From Paraburkholderia youngii (GTDB taxonomy: Bacteria > Pseudomonadota > Gammaproteobacteria > Burkholderiales > Burkholderiaceae), in the NCBI RefSeq assembly GCF_013366925.1, contig NZ_JAALDK010000002.1, positions 434,001 through 498,000 of the forward strand: a stretch of DNA of 64,000 bases, written 5' to 3'. Within the stretch, counting starts at the first letter, position 1; each line of letters opens with the position of its first letter. Below are positions 19,842-30,601 of this stretch, piece by piece. The translations under genes and the position numbers were made by a program. The notes beneath the pieces were generated by a model that was not told the origin of the DNA, ran no database searches, and saw only the letters and a program-made list of their open reading frames with translations.

Positions 19842-20422
19842 TGGACCCACACCTGATGTCTTCATCCGCTGATTCTGTATCGGCCGCCGCGACCGACGAC
19901 TTCGTCGCGCAACTCGCGGGACTGTCACCCGACGGTGCGACTGCGGCGCTGCGCGCGTTCCGCGGCGACGCGACGCGTTATACGCAAGGCAGTCACGATG
20001 CGCTGTTCTCGACCGAGGTCACCGATCTGACGCTTCGCGAGCGGCTCTACGCGGCCTGGTATGCCGCGTTGCTATCGAACGCTGAGCAGACGGCGCTCGC
20101 GTATCGCGAGCGGCTGCTGGCACTGGCGAGCGCTGCTGACGCACAGACCGAAACGACGAACTCGCGACTCGATGCGATCGCCGGGCAACGCGCCGTTGCG
20201 CTCGCGTCGATCGCGAAGACCGACCAGCGGCTCGCCGCGATCCTGCTTCACACGGAAGCCCTGACGCTACGCCCCGCCGCGACCGGCAAGCCGGCGCTCT
20301 CGACGTTACAGGCGGCTGGCCTCACGACGCGCGCCATCGTCGCGCTCTCGCAACTCGTCGCGTTCGTGACATACCAGGTGCGTGTCGTCGCCGCATTGCG
20401 CGCATTGGAGGCAAAGGCATGA
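19841..20422 (+). CDS. CMD-domain protein (Avi_7170-like)
   Basis: A 193-residue helical protein related to carboxymuconolactone-decarboxylase-fold proteins, without the CxxC motif of the active members. Helices such as LTLRERLYAAWYAALLSNAEQTALAYRERLL and the TTRAIVALSQLVAFVTYQVRVVAALRAL ending match the type usually encoded next to an AhpD-like partner. The ATG at 19841 overlaps the preceding stop (TAATG); an ATG five codons later is the alternative. It overlaps the next gene by 4 bases. It is probably the inactive half of a two-protein peroxidase-like complex, an inference from the pairing. Confidence 0.72.
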   Translation: MDPHLMSSSADSVSAAATDDFVAQLAGLSPDGATAALRAFRGDATRYTQGSHDALFSTEVTDLTLRERLYAAWYAALLSNAEQTALAYRERLLALASAADAQTETTNSRLDAIAGQRAVALASIAKTDQRLAAILLHTEALTLRPAATGKPALSTLQAAGLTTRAIVALSQLVAFVTYQVRVVAALRALEAKA

Positions 20423-20994
20423 GTTCGAATCAAGGCTTTACGACACAGACGCTCGGCTGGTCCGACTGGCTGGACACGGTCCCGCTTGCGCAGGCATCGC
20501 CCGAGCAGAACGCGGTCCTCGAAGCAAGCCACCCTCAAGCGAAGACCTCGGACTACTACCTGTTGCTGGTGCACGAAGCGGAAATCCTGCGGCAGCGATC
20601 GGGCGCCTTCAATAGCATCATGTACGCGCCGGGCGGCTTGTCACGTGCGGAGCGTGAACTCGCGAGCACGGTCGCCTCGCGTGTCAACGGATGCGTGTAC
20701 TGCGCGTCGGTGCACGCGCAGCGTTTCCAGCAGCTCGCGAAGCGCGACGACGTGATCCAGCAGATCTTCGCCGCTCCCGAAACCGCGGGAACGACGGAAC
20801 GCGAGCGCGCCATCGTGCGATACGCGATCGATCTCACGCTGCATCCGCAGGCGGTCACAGCCGAATCGCTCGATGCGCTGCGCCGCGCGGGACTCGACGA
20901 TGCGCAGATTCTCGATCTCAGCCATGCGATCGCGATCTTCGCCTGGGCCAACCGTTTGATGCTGACGTTGGGCGAACCAGTGTTTCCGGACTGA
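20419..20994 (+). CDS. AhpD-like alkylhydroperoxidase-domain protein (Avi_7169-like)
   Basis: A 191-residue AhpD-fold protein with the redox motif intact (Cys92 and Cys95 in NGCVYCASVHA, followed by His99). The surrounding segments, SRAERELASTVASRVNGC and a C-terminal AIAIFAWANRLMLTLGEP, match peroxidase-related enzymes. Its ATG overlaps the stop of the CMD gene. It may detoxify peroxides or transfer electrons for the flavoprotein and oxygenases made in this region. Family membership is clear; the partner and reductant are inferred. Confidence 0.82.
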   Translation: MSSNQGFTTQTLGWSDWLDTVPLAQASPEQNAVLEASHPQAKTSDYYLLLVHEAEILRQRSGAFNSIMYAPGGLSRAERELASTVASRVNGCVYCASVHAQRFQQLAKRDDVIQQIFAAPETAGTTERERAIVRYAIDLTLHPQAVTAESLDALRRAGLDDAQILDLSHAIAIFAWANRLMLTLGEPVFPD

Positions 20995-21122
20995 CCGGGG
21001 CCGCCACCGCATCGACTTCGCAACAGTGCGGTGCCCAGCGAATGGATATGACAATCGCTTCGTTGCCGCACGATGTGATGCGTTAGAGACTTGCAGTCCC
21101 ACTCATTCCGAGAAAATCCGTC

Positions 21123-22298
21123 ATGCCTACCACGCGTTCTTCCGCGCTGCACCGGCGACTTTTCGCGCTTGCCGGCGCTGTCATCGCTTTCTCTTTCTCC
21201 GCCGCTTCGTCCGCGGCACCTGCCAGCGGCGAGCCGGTTTTCTTCGGCGTCAGTGGACCGTTGACCGGTCCGAACGCGCAATACGGCGCGCAATGGAAAG
21301 CCGGCTTCGACCTCGCGCTCGACGAAATCAACCGCGACGGCGGCATCGACGGCCATCCGCTGCAGTACGTGTTCGAAGACAGTCAGAGCGATCCGCGCCA
21401 GGCGGTCGCGATCGCGCAGAAGTTCGTCGACGACAAGCGCATCCTGATCGAACTCGGCGATTTTTCGAGCCCCGCTTCGATGGCGGCCTCGCCGATCTAT
21501 CAGCGCGCGGGCCTGGTTCAGCTCGGCTTCACCAACTCGCATCCGGACTTCACGAAGGGCGGCGACTTCATCTGGAGCCCGTCGGTCAGCCAGGCCGACG
21601 CGCAGCCGCTGCTCGCGGATCTGGCCGTCAAACAGGGCTTCAGGCGCGTCGCCGTGCTGTTCCAGAACACCGACTGGGGCCGCGCCAGCAAGGACGTCTT
21701 CGTGAAAGCGGCAGCCGCGCGCGGCGCGCAGGTCATCGCGGCCGAAGGCTACCAGCCCGCCGACAAGGATTTTCGCGCGACTCTGCTGCGTGTGCGCGAT
21801 ACGAAGCCCGACGCGCTCGTGCTGATTTCGTACTACTCGGACGGCGCGCAGATCGTGCGTCAGGCGCGCACGAGCGGCATCACCCTGCCGATCGTGGCCG
21901 CGAGTTCGGTGTACTCGCCGAAATTCATGGAACTCGGCGGTGACGCCGTGAACGGCGTGACCACCAACACGAGCTTTTTCCCGGGAGACCGCAGCCCGGA
22001 AGTCCAGCGCTTCGTTCGCGACTTCGAGGCGAAGTACCATCACGAGCCCGACGCCTTCAATGCGTTCGCCTACGACGCCACGATCATTGCCGCTTATGCG
22101 TTGCGCACGGGCGGACTGGATCGACGCGGCGTGCGCGATGCGCTGTCGAAGCTGCATGACGTGCCGAGCGTCGTGTTCGGCAAGGCGACGTTCGACCCGG
22201 CGACGCGACGCGTGATCGGCGTGAAGAGCGTCAACCTCGTCGTCGAGAATGGGCAGTGGGCGCTGCTTGGCAGCAAGCCCGCGCTGGTAGCCAGGTAG
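21123..22298 (+). CDS. LivK-type ABC transporter substrate-binding protein (second copy)
   Basis: A 391-residue periplasmic receptor, paralogue of the one at 15811-16989. The signal peptide is at residues 1-33 (FALAGAVIAFSFSAASSAAP). Shared blocks include [23 protein letters not shown] and [15 protein letters not shown]. The differences cluster in the ligand-facing parts of the first lobe, so the two receptors may serve the same fused permease with different ligands. It is last in the LysR-headed operon, 128 bases after the AhpD-like gene, and meets a flavin monooxygenase gene tail to tail. Confidence 0.85.
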   Translation: MPTTRSSALHRRLFALAGAVIAFSFSAASSAAPASGEPVFFGVSGPLTGPNAQYGAQWKAGFDLALDEINRDGGIDGHPLQYVFEDSQSDPRQAVAIAQKFVDDKRILIELGDFSSPASMAASPIYQRAGLVQLGFTNSHPDFTKGGDFIWSPSVSQADAQPLLADLAVKQGFRRVAVLFQNTDWGRASKDVFVKAAAARGAQVIAAEGYQPADKDFRATLLRVRDTKPDALVLISYYSDGAQIVRQARTSGITLPIVAASSVYSPKFMELGGDAVNGVTTNTSFFPGDRSPEVQRFVRDFEAKYHHEPDAFNAFAYDATIIAAYALRTGGLDRRGVRDALSKLHDVPSVVFGKATFDPATRRVIGVKSVNLVVENGQWALLGSKPALVAR

Positions 22299-22351
22299 CG
22301 GCCGACAGATTCGCGCGGGCCGCCTGCCGATGCGGCTGCGCGCGATCCGCC

Positions 22352-23674
22352 TCACGCGGAGAAGAACCGGTTTTCAGGCCTTGGCAGCCCAAGATTCTCG
22401 CGCAGCGTCTTGCCTTCGTACTCGCGCCGGAACAGCCCCCGTCTCTGCAGCTCGGGAATGACTTTGTCGACGAAATCGTCGAGGCCCGCCGGAAGATGCG
22501 AGAACATCACATTGAATCCGTCCGAGCCCTCTTCCAGCAGCCACTGCTCCATCTGATCAGCAATCATCCCTGCAGTGCCGACCATCTCCAGCCCGGAGTA
22601 TCCGCCGACGCGCTGCGCGAGCTGGCGGATCGTCAAGCCATCGCGCTGAGCCCATTCCACCACGCGTTGCCGCGCGGTACGGCTTGCGTTGGTCTCGGGA
22701 ATGTCCGGGAGTGGGCCGTCCGGATCGAGACCGGACACATCGTGTCCCAACGCGATCGACAATGAAGCGATGCCGCTCTCGTAATGCACGAATGTATCGA
22801 GCCGCTCGCGCGTTTCGCGCGCCTCGTCGAGCGTCTCGCCCACCACGACGAAGGCCGCCGGCAGAATCTTCATGTGCTCGCGGGAGCGGCCGAGTTTCTC
22901 CATGCGGCTCTTTACGTCGGCGTAGAAACGCTTTCCATCGGCCAGCGTGGTTTGCGCGGTGAACACGACTTCGGCCGTTTCCGCGGCGATCTGCCGTCCC
23001 GCTTCAGATGAACCAGCCTGCACGATCACGGGCCATCCCTGAACCGGCCGGGCGATATTCAACGGTCCTCGCACCGAGAAGTTCGCGCTTTTGTAGTTCA
23101 GCACATGCAGCTTTTGCGGGTCGAAGAATGTTCCGCTCGCCGTGTCGCGGATAAACGCGTCATCGGCCCAGCTATCCCACAGACCCGTGACCACATCGAA
23201 GAATTCGCGGGCGCGCCGGTAGCGCTCGTCGTGTTCGACGTGCTCGTCGAGGCCGAAATTGAGCGCCGCGTCCGGATTCGATGTCGTCACGAGATTCCAG
23301 CCAGCGCGGCCGCCGCTGATATGGTCGAGCGACGCGAACCGCCTCGCCACGTGATACGGCGCGTCGAAGGTCGTGGACGCGGTCGCGACGAGACCTAGCC
23401 GCTCGGTGAGCGCCGCTAGCGCGGGCAACAGCGTGAGCGGCTCGAACGAGGTCACCGTGTGGCTGTGCCTGAGGGCGTCTAGCGGCATGTTGAGCACCGC
23501 GAGGTGGTCGGCCATGAAGAACGCGTCGAAGCGGCCGCGCTCGAGCGTCTGTGCAAAACGTTTGAGATGCCCGAAATTGAAGTTGGCATCGGGATAGGCG
23601 CCAGGGTAGCGCCATGCGCCGGTGTGGATTGTCGTGGGGCGCATGAAGGCGCCGAGGCGAAGCTGACGTGACAT
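22352..23674 (-). CDS. LLM-class flavin-dependent monooxygenase (NtaA/SnaA type)
   Basis: A 440-residue luciferase-superfamily oxygenase. It shows SRQLRLGAFMRPTTIHTGAWR at the start, the flavin-pocket segments GLVATASTTFDAPYHVARRFA and GGRAGWNLVTTSNP, the VIVQAGSSEAGRQIAAETAEVVFTAQ block and the end motif REYEGKTLRENLGLPRP. The start at 23674 is where homology begins; the open frame continues upstream for 56 codons without resemblance. It stands alone on the minus strand and is divergent from groESL. Probably a sulfonate or related oxygenase; substrate not determined. Confidence 0.83.
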   Translation of the reverse strand: MSRQLRLGAFMRPTTIHTGAWRYPGAYPDANFNFGHLKRFAQTLERGRFDAFFMADHLAVLNMPLDALRHSHTVTSFEPLTLLPALAALTERLGLVATASTTFDAPYHVARRFASLDHISGGRAGWNLVTTSNPDAALNFGLDEHVEHDERYRRAREFFDVVTGLWDSWADDAFIRDTASGTFFDPQKLHVLNYKSANFSVRGPLNIARPVQGWPVIVQAGSSEAGRQIAAETAEVVFTAQTTLADGKRFYADVKSRMEKLGRSREHMKILPAAFVVVGETLDEARETRERLDTFVHYESGIASLSIALGHDVSGLDPDGPLPDIPETNASRTARQRVVEWAQRDGLTIRQLAQRVGGYSGLEMVGTAGMIADQMEQWLLEEGSDGFNVMFSHLPAGLDDFVDKVIPELQRRGLFRREYEGKTLRENLGLPRPENRFFSA

Positions 23675-23964
23675 GAACCGGTCTCCATCGAGAACTGGGT
23701 CGCGCCAGTGTAATGCGGCTGCGCTGAGGCTGCCTGGCGACAGCTCGATTTCTAGTTGCAGCCCGACAGCAGCGACGTTCGAAGCCCGCCGTATGCAGGC
23801 GCTTGATGCCCGATGCACTGCGTACGACGAATCGATTTCCATCCTCGCGTGCTTTTCATATGCGCAAACATTGTTTGGATTTGTGCCGGCGCCGACTTAA
23901 CGTCCTGAGTCTGGCGCCGTGGAGCGCAATGCCAATAGCAACCTGTGAGGAAGGAAAACAACAG

Positions 23965-25909
<1,945 letters not shown>

Positions 25910-25950
25910 TCGAACTGCTCTAGCCTGCTGACGCCGCGAGGCGTCGGCGC

Positions 25951-25994
25951 AACGCGCCGCGCATCGCGACCGTCGATGCGCGGCGCGTTGTTTT
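25951..25994 (+). terminator. Rho-independent terminator of groESL
   Basis: A perfect 16-bp stem (25951-25966 with 25974-25989) closes a 7-base loop and is followed by GTTTT. It lies 42 bases after the groEL stop and is GC-rich, a textbook intrinsic terminator. Confidence 0.88.
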
Positions 25995-26040
25995 GACGGG
26001 CCAAGCAGCAACCGCTTCGTGCGCCCTCCCCGATCGTGAT

Positions 26041-27396
26041 TCAATCCGTCACGGCCTCACACTGGTAGCGCGACACCGGCCGCCGCAGGCCGAGATGCTC
26101 GCGCAACGTGCGGCCTTCGTATTCGTGGCGAAACAAACCTCTACGCCGCAATTCCGGCAACACGAGCCGGATGAAGTCGTCGAGGCTGTTGGGAAGCAAC
26201 GCTGGCATCACGTTGTAGCCGTCGGCGCCGTAGTTGACGAAACGCTCCTCTAGCGCATCGGCGATCTGCTGCGGCGTACCGACCAGTTGCCAGTGCCCGC
26301 GTGCGCCAGCCACGCGCAGATAAAGCTCGCGGATCGTCAGGTTCTCGCGCCGCGCCAGTTCGAGGGTCAGCGACTGGCGGCTCTTGCTCGCGTTCGTTTC
26401 GGGTAGTTCGGGAATCGGCCCGTCGAGCGGATAGCCCGACAGATCGAAACCGCCGGTCAGCGTCGATACCAGCGAGAGACCGACCGCAGGGTCGATCAGT
26501 GCCTGCAGCGCATCGAACTTTTCGCGCGCCTCGCGCTCGGTCTCGCCGACGATTGGCATCACGCCCGGCATGATCTTCAGGTCGTCGGGCTCGCGACCGT
26601 ATTGCGCGAGGCGGCCCTTGACGTCCGCGTAGAACGCGACCGCATCGTCGAGCGTCTGTTGCGCGGTAAAGATGACTTCCGCGGTGCGCGCCGCGAGCGC
26701 CTTTCCCGCTTCCGACGACCCGGCCTGCACGACGACCGGCCGGCCCTGTGGCGAGCGTTCGACGTTCAGCGGTCCTCGCACGTTGAAGAACTCGCCGCGA
26801 TGATCGAGCACATGGCGTTTCGCCGGTTCGAAGTAGCGGCCCGCGGCCTTGTCGCGCACGAACGCGTCCTCGTCCCAGCTGTCCCACAGGCCGTCGACCA
26901 CCTCCGCGAATTCGACCGCGCGCTCGTAGCGCCGCGCGTGCGCGAGATGTTCGTCGAAGCCGAAGTTCTTCGCCTCGTGCGCGCTCGACGACGTGACGAG
27001 ATTCCATCCAGCTCGCCCTGCGCTGATGTGATCGAGCGACGCAAACTTGCGCGCGATGTGATACGGCTCGTTGAAGGTCGTCGAAGCGGTGCCAACCAGG
27101 CCGATACGTTCGGTCAACGCGGCCAGTGCCGAAAGCAGCGTGATCGGCTCGAACTGGGCCACATAGCTATGCGCGGTGCGGCTCAGGAAATCGACATTGT
27201 CGCCGCGCGTGCCCGAGCCGTCGGCGAGAAAGACCAGATCGAACTTCGCGGCTTCCGCAGCCTGGGCGAGCTGCACGTAGTGGCGGAAGTCGCGGCCGGC
27301 ATCCGCATGCGCGTCCGCATGACGCCACGCGGCGATGTGATGTCCGGTCGGATAGAGAAAAGCGCCGAGGCGCAGATGTCCTTTACGTTGGCTCAT
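26041..27396 (-). CDS. LLM-class flavin-dependent monooxygenase (NtaA/SnaA type)
   Basis: A 451-residue reduced-flavin oxygenase. Marks are LRLGAFLYPTGHHIAAWRH at the front, VGTASTTFNEPYHIARKFASLD, SAGRAGWNLVTSSSAHEAKNFG, VVVQAGSSEAGKALAARTAEVIFTAQ and the ending [17 protein letters not shown]. The ATG at 27396 directly precedes SQRKGHLRLGAF. It follows a pseudogene of the same family by 42 bases and ends opposite the groEL terminator. The gene order (two acyl-CoA-dehydrogenase-like and flavin oxygenases, DUF3088) repeats the first cluster, so a sulfur role is likely but unproved. Confidence 0.83.
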   Translation of the reverse strand: MSQRKGHLRLGAFLYPTGHHIAAWRHADAHADAGRDFRHYVQLAQAAEAAKFDLVFLADGSGTRGDNVDFLSRTAHSYVAQFEPITLLSALAALTERIGLVGTASTTFNEPYHIARKFASLDHISAGRAGWNLVTSSSAHEAKNFGFDEHLAHARRYERAVEFAEVVDGLWDSWDEDAFVRDKAAGRYFEPAKRHVLDHRGEFFNVRGPLNVERSPQGRPVVVQAGSSEAGKALAARTAEVIFTAQQTLDDAVAFYADVKGRLAQYGREPDDLKIMPGVMPIVGETEREAREKFDALQALIDPAVGLSLVSTLTGGFDLSGYPLDGPIPELPETNASKSRQSLTLELARRENLTIRELYLRVAGARGHWQLVGTPQQIADALEERFVNYGADGYNVMPALLPNSLDDFIRLVLPELRRRGLFRHEYEGRTLREHLGLRRPVSRYQCEAVTD

Positions 27397-27438
27397 GGTC
27401 TGTACAAGTCGTTGATCAGGCGGTGAGGCGGCGCAACT

Positions 27439-28420
27439 CTATGCGCTGGCGCGCCAGCGTTGCGGATTGTGTGGACGGCTCAGTCCGAGGTGCTCGCGCA
27501 GCGTCGTGCCTTCGTATTCGCTGCGGAAAATGCCGCGCTGCTGCAAGATCGGCACGACGCCATCGACGAAATCGCGCAATCCGCCGGGCAGCGCGTCGGG
27601 CATCAGGTTGAAACCATCGGCGGCACCGCCCTCGAACCAGCGCTGGATGTCGTCGGCGATCTGCTCGGGCGTGCCGACCATCACCCGGTGGCCGGTGCCG
27701 CCCGCCAGCGAGCGGATCAGCTCGCGCACGGTGCGGCCGTGACGGCGCGCCTCGGCGAGCGTCGCGTGAAAGAAGGTGTAGTTGCCGTTGCCGGCGCCGG
27801 GCAGCGCGAGATTCGAAGTGACGGCCACGATGCGCGATCGGATGCACTTTCGACACGTCGACGAAGCGGCCACCGGACTTGTTGCCGACGAACGCGTCGT
27901 CTTCCCAGCTATCCCACAGCGCCTTCACCACTTCGGTGAATTCGGCGGCCCGCTCGTAACGCTCGGCATGGTTCGGTACCGCGTCGCGGCCGAAGTTGCG
28001 CGCCGACGGCAGATCGGCGGTGGTCACGACGTTCCAGCCGGCCCGGCCGTTGCTGACGTGATCGAGCGTCGCACAGCGCCGGGCAATGTTGTACGGCTCG
28101 TTGTAGCTGGTCGAGGCGGTGCCGATCACGCCGATGTGAGTCGTCGCCGCGGCGATGCAGGCGAGTAGCACTGTCGGTTCGAGTGCGGTGATCGGGCGGA
28201 AGTCGATCTGATCGACGATCGCCGCGTTGTCGGCGAGGAATACCGCGTCGAGCTTGCCCGCCTCGGCGATCCGCGCGACGTGAACGTAGTGGTCCACATC
28301 GATGAACGCTCGCGGATCGGCCTCTTCGAGCCGCCACGCCGATGGCACGAAACCCGAGTGCAGGATGTTGACGTTCAGATGCAGACGGCGCGGTGCAGCG
28401 CGTGCCGAAAGCTGACTCAT
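27439..28420 (-). pseudogene. LLM-class flavin monooxygenase, internally deleted and frameshifted
   Basis: The first part (from 28420) reads well as a luciferase-family oxygenase: LHLNVNILHSGFVPSAWRLEE, GVIGTASTSYNEPYNIARRCA, SNGRAGWNVVTTADLPSARNFG and [16 protein letters not shown]. The frame then breaks near 27830, and homology resumes in another frame as [24 protein letters not shown], followed by [15 protein letters not shown] and [17 protein letters not shown]. The central strands found in sisters (VRGPLN...VVVQAGSS to the middle of the protein) are missing. It therefore lacks over a hundred residues and is non-functional. It sits between DUF3088 and the intact 26041 gene. Confidence 0.8.
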
Positions 28421-28442
28421 AGGCGATTTCCCTCGCTTTGGC

Positions 28443-28787
28443 TCAGTGGACTTTAGGAAAGCCGTGCCGCTCGGCGAGCAGATCGAGGATGCGGTGCGGA
28501 TCGGTGATGAAGCGCCGCTCACCGAGCGACTCGACATCGGCAGGCGCGGGCAGCTCGTCGCCAAATACGAGCGTTGGCAGCCCCTGATGCGCTTCATCGA
28601 GCGCTTCGATCACGGCCTTGCGTGGCCGCTCGAACGGCACGCGCAGCACGTCGAGCCGCGCGACGCGCGCGGGGTCGCTCGCGAGCAGCCCCTCGATCGG
28701 CGCGCCATGCGGACATATGAAACGCTCACCCGGATGGCGGGGATCGGTGAAGCCCGGTTCCAGCAGGATCAGAAGGTCTCGACTCAT
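28443..28787 (-). CDS. DUF3088 (thioredoxin-like) protein
   Basis: A 114-residue small protein of the DUF3088 type. LLILLEPGFTDPRHPGERFICPHGAPIEGLLA suggests a thioredoxin-like start with a CPHG motif where a redox CxxC would sit (Cys24). The middle has LPTLVFGDELPAPAD, as in arsenate-reductase/thioredoxin-like folds. Start at 28787 is chosen because the fold begins there. It is followed after 22 bases by the flavin-oxygenase pseudogene. Function unknown; the cluster suggests a sulfur or redox partner role. Confidence 0.65.
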   Translation of the reverse strand: MSRDLLILLEPGFTDPRHPGERFICPHGAPIEGLLASDPARVARLDVLRVPFERPRKAVIEALDEAHQGLPTLVFGDELPAPADVESLGERRFITDPHRILDLLAERHGFPKVH

Positions 28788-28893
28788 TTTGTAGGTTTCC
28801 TTGCGAATTCGATCGCGAGCTTGTTGGAAGACTGGCGGCGCTATCTCGTCGCCGCAAAGATTGCGGATGGATCTGCCTGCCTCACGGCTCGTG

Positions 28894-30117
28894 CTAGAAA
28901 ACACGCCCTTCCGTCAGGTGGGTCGTCACGCCGTTCAATTCATAGTCGCCGATCACGCGCGCCTTGTGCTGCAGCGGGTTGTGATTGAAGATCGTGCGCA
29001 GATTGCGCCAGTGCCGGTCGAAGTTGTGTACGCGCGACGTGACCGACGCGCCGCCCGCCTCGAACATCCGTTCGGCCGCGTAGAGCGCGAGCTTGCTGAC
29101 GACGAGCTGCGTGCGGGCAGTCGCCAGCGAGCTCTCCAGCACGAGCGCGTCGGCGTCGGCGGCGCCCTCGCGGATCGCCCGCGCCGAGCGGTCGAGCACG
29201 CGTGCGTTATCGCGCACGAGCGCGTCGATCGTATGGCTGTGCGCTGCCAGGTCGCCGATCACCTGGTGGATGAAGGCATCCTCGTGCGCGGACGGCGCGG
29301 GGCTGTGCAGCACGGGACGGCCATGCTGCAATACGTAATGCTTCGCATCGGCGACGACGTTGCGTACGATGCCCGCCGCCACCGCCACCAGATGCAGTTG
29401 CCGCAACGCGCCGCCATGACGCCCAACCAGCGCCGTCTGCACACGTGGTGTCACTTCGTCGTCGCGAACCAGTAACTCATCGAATTCGAGGCTGCCGCTC
29501 GCCGTCATGCGTTGCCCCATGCCGTCCCAGTCGTCTAGCACGCGCAGGCCTTCGCGCTTCACCGGTACGATCGCGAGCACCGGGTCGCCGTTCTCGTCCT
29601 GCAGGTTCAGGCGCGCGAAGTCGGAGAACGCCGTTCCGGTCGCGTAGTACTTACGGCCGCTCAGGCGGTAGTGCGCACCGTCGCGGCGCAGCCGGGTCGT
29701 GATTTCGCCGGGGCGCGCGGTGCCCAGTTCCGTCGAGGCGCCGCCGAAAATCGCACCATCGGCGATGCGTTGTATCTGGGTTTCGTTGAATGGTGTGCGT
29801 GGCGACAGCATCAATGCTTCGACCTGATCGAAGTGGATGCGTAGCGCGTGTGCGAGATTGCTGTCCGCGGCCGCAAGCGTCGCGATGACCGCGAACTCGT
29901 CTTCGAGCGAACCACCGAGGCCACCCCATTCGAACGGCAGGCGCAGGCGTGCGAGACCGGAGCGGCGCAACGATGCGAAACCGTCGAACGGTAATTCGCG
30001 CCGCGCTTCCCGCGACGCGGCGTTCTCTCCGATGGTGCTCGCTAGCGCGGGCAGCGACGCGAGCGCGGCGTGAAGTCGCTCGTCAGCAGCGGTGTTCCGT
30101 TGATCGGATGCAGGCAT
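28894..30117 (-). CDS. Acyl-CoA-dehydrogenase-fold flavin monooxygenase (DszC/SfnB-like, second copy)
   Basis: A 407-residue flavoprotein, paralogue of 8556-9779. Shared features are FEWGGLGGSLEDEFAVIATLAAADSN near the front, LSGRKYYATGTAFSDF in the beta domain and NFDRHWRNLRTIFNHNP near the end. The start at 30117 has GAGGA about eight bases ahead; an upstream extension of 20 residues is not supported. The SfnB/DszC resemblance suggests oxygenation of a sulfur compound. It leads the DUF3088-monooxygenase-monooxygenase group on the minus strand. Substrate unknown. Confidence 0.82.
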   Translation of the reverse strand: MPASDQRNTAADERLHAALASLPALASTIGENAASREARRELPFDGFASLRRSGLARLRLPFEWGGLGGSLEDEFAVIATLAAADSNLAHALRIHFDQVEALMLSPRTPFNETQIQRIADGAIFGGASTELGTARPGEITTRLRRDGAHYRLSGRKYYATGTAFSDFARLNLQDENGDPVLAIVPVKREGLRVLDDWDGMGQRMTASGSLEFDELLVRDDEVTPRVQTALVGRHGGALRQLHLVAVAAGIVRNVVADAKHYVLQHGRPVLHSPAPSAHEDAFIHQVIGDLAAHSHTIDALVRDNARVLDRSARAIREGAADADALVLESSLATARTQLVVSKLALYAAERMFEAGGASVTSRVHNFDRHWRNLRTIFNHNPLQHKARVIGDYELNGVTTHLTEGRVF

Positions 30118-30470
30118 TCGTCGTTCCTCATGCTGGACAGGCAGACCGGCAAACGTGTGCCAGACGTCGACGTTCATCGACAGGACAGCGTGCCAGTATA
30201 GGGACGCGGGTTGCCGCAGATAACAACCGATTTGCGCTTACGTTATTCGCGTGTCTGCAATGAAAATGCACTGTGCCTTCTGTGTGCGGCGCGCACCACG
30301 CGAATCTGCACAAACCCCGTGGGCAACTGAGGATACAGCGATGGCCATGTCTGCCATAACGGCCGCAAGCATGCTGACGCAGGATGCAAGCCGTGCAGGA
30401 AAACCGGCGCACTTAAAGAATCAGAAATGCCTGCCCTGCCCGCGTCGCGGGCGGCGGGAAATAAGAGTAG

Positions 30471-30488
30471 GCCCGACGATCGTCGGGC
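30471..30488 (-). terminator. Likely terminator of encapsulin-desulfurase transcript
   Basis: A perfect 18-base palindrome, GCCCGACGATCGTCGGGC, folds into a 7-bp stem with a 4-base loop. On the minus strand it is followed by CTACTCTTATTT, a loose U-rich tract. It lies about 115 bases after the desulfurase stop. Confidence 0.5.
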
Positions 30489-30534
30489 GAAACGGGGATG
30501 AAGTTCGAGACCGCTTCCATGTCGCTTCAGGAGG

Positions 30535-30570
30535 CGCGAGGCACGACGCCAGTCGGCGCCATGCCTCGCG
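30535..30570 (-). repeat. Hairpin just after the desulfurase gene
   Basis: Nine-base arms CGCGAGGCA (30535-30543) and TGCCTCGCG (30562-30570) with further pairing inside. It is 32 bases beyond the desulfurase stop and has no U-tract, so it may be an mRNA-stabilising stem rather than a terminator. Confidence 0.4.
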
Positions 30571-30601
30571 TAAGAGAACGACTGATGCCGGGCAGAACCG
30601 T

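Larger units (their letters stand above)
30118..30601. other. 484-base intergenic region
   Basis: It separates the encapsulin operon from the preceding DszC-like gene. It holds two hairpins on the downstream side of the desulfurase gene (listed separately) and the promoter region for the 28894 gene. I see no coding potential beyond antisense frames. Confidence 0.5.

Noticed and set aside
20556..22355. 599-residue minus-strand open frame across the AhpD-like and receptor genes
   Set aside because: It spans two well-supported plus-strand genes; composition is that of an antisense frame.
23680..23964. CIRCE or sigma-32 control site ahead of groES
   Set aside because: I looked for the TTAGCACTC-N9-GAGTGCTAA repeat and a CTTGAA/CCCCAT pair and found neither.
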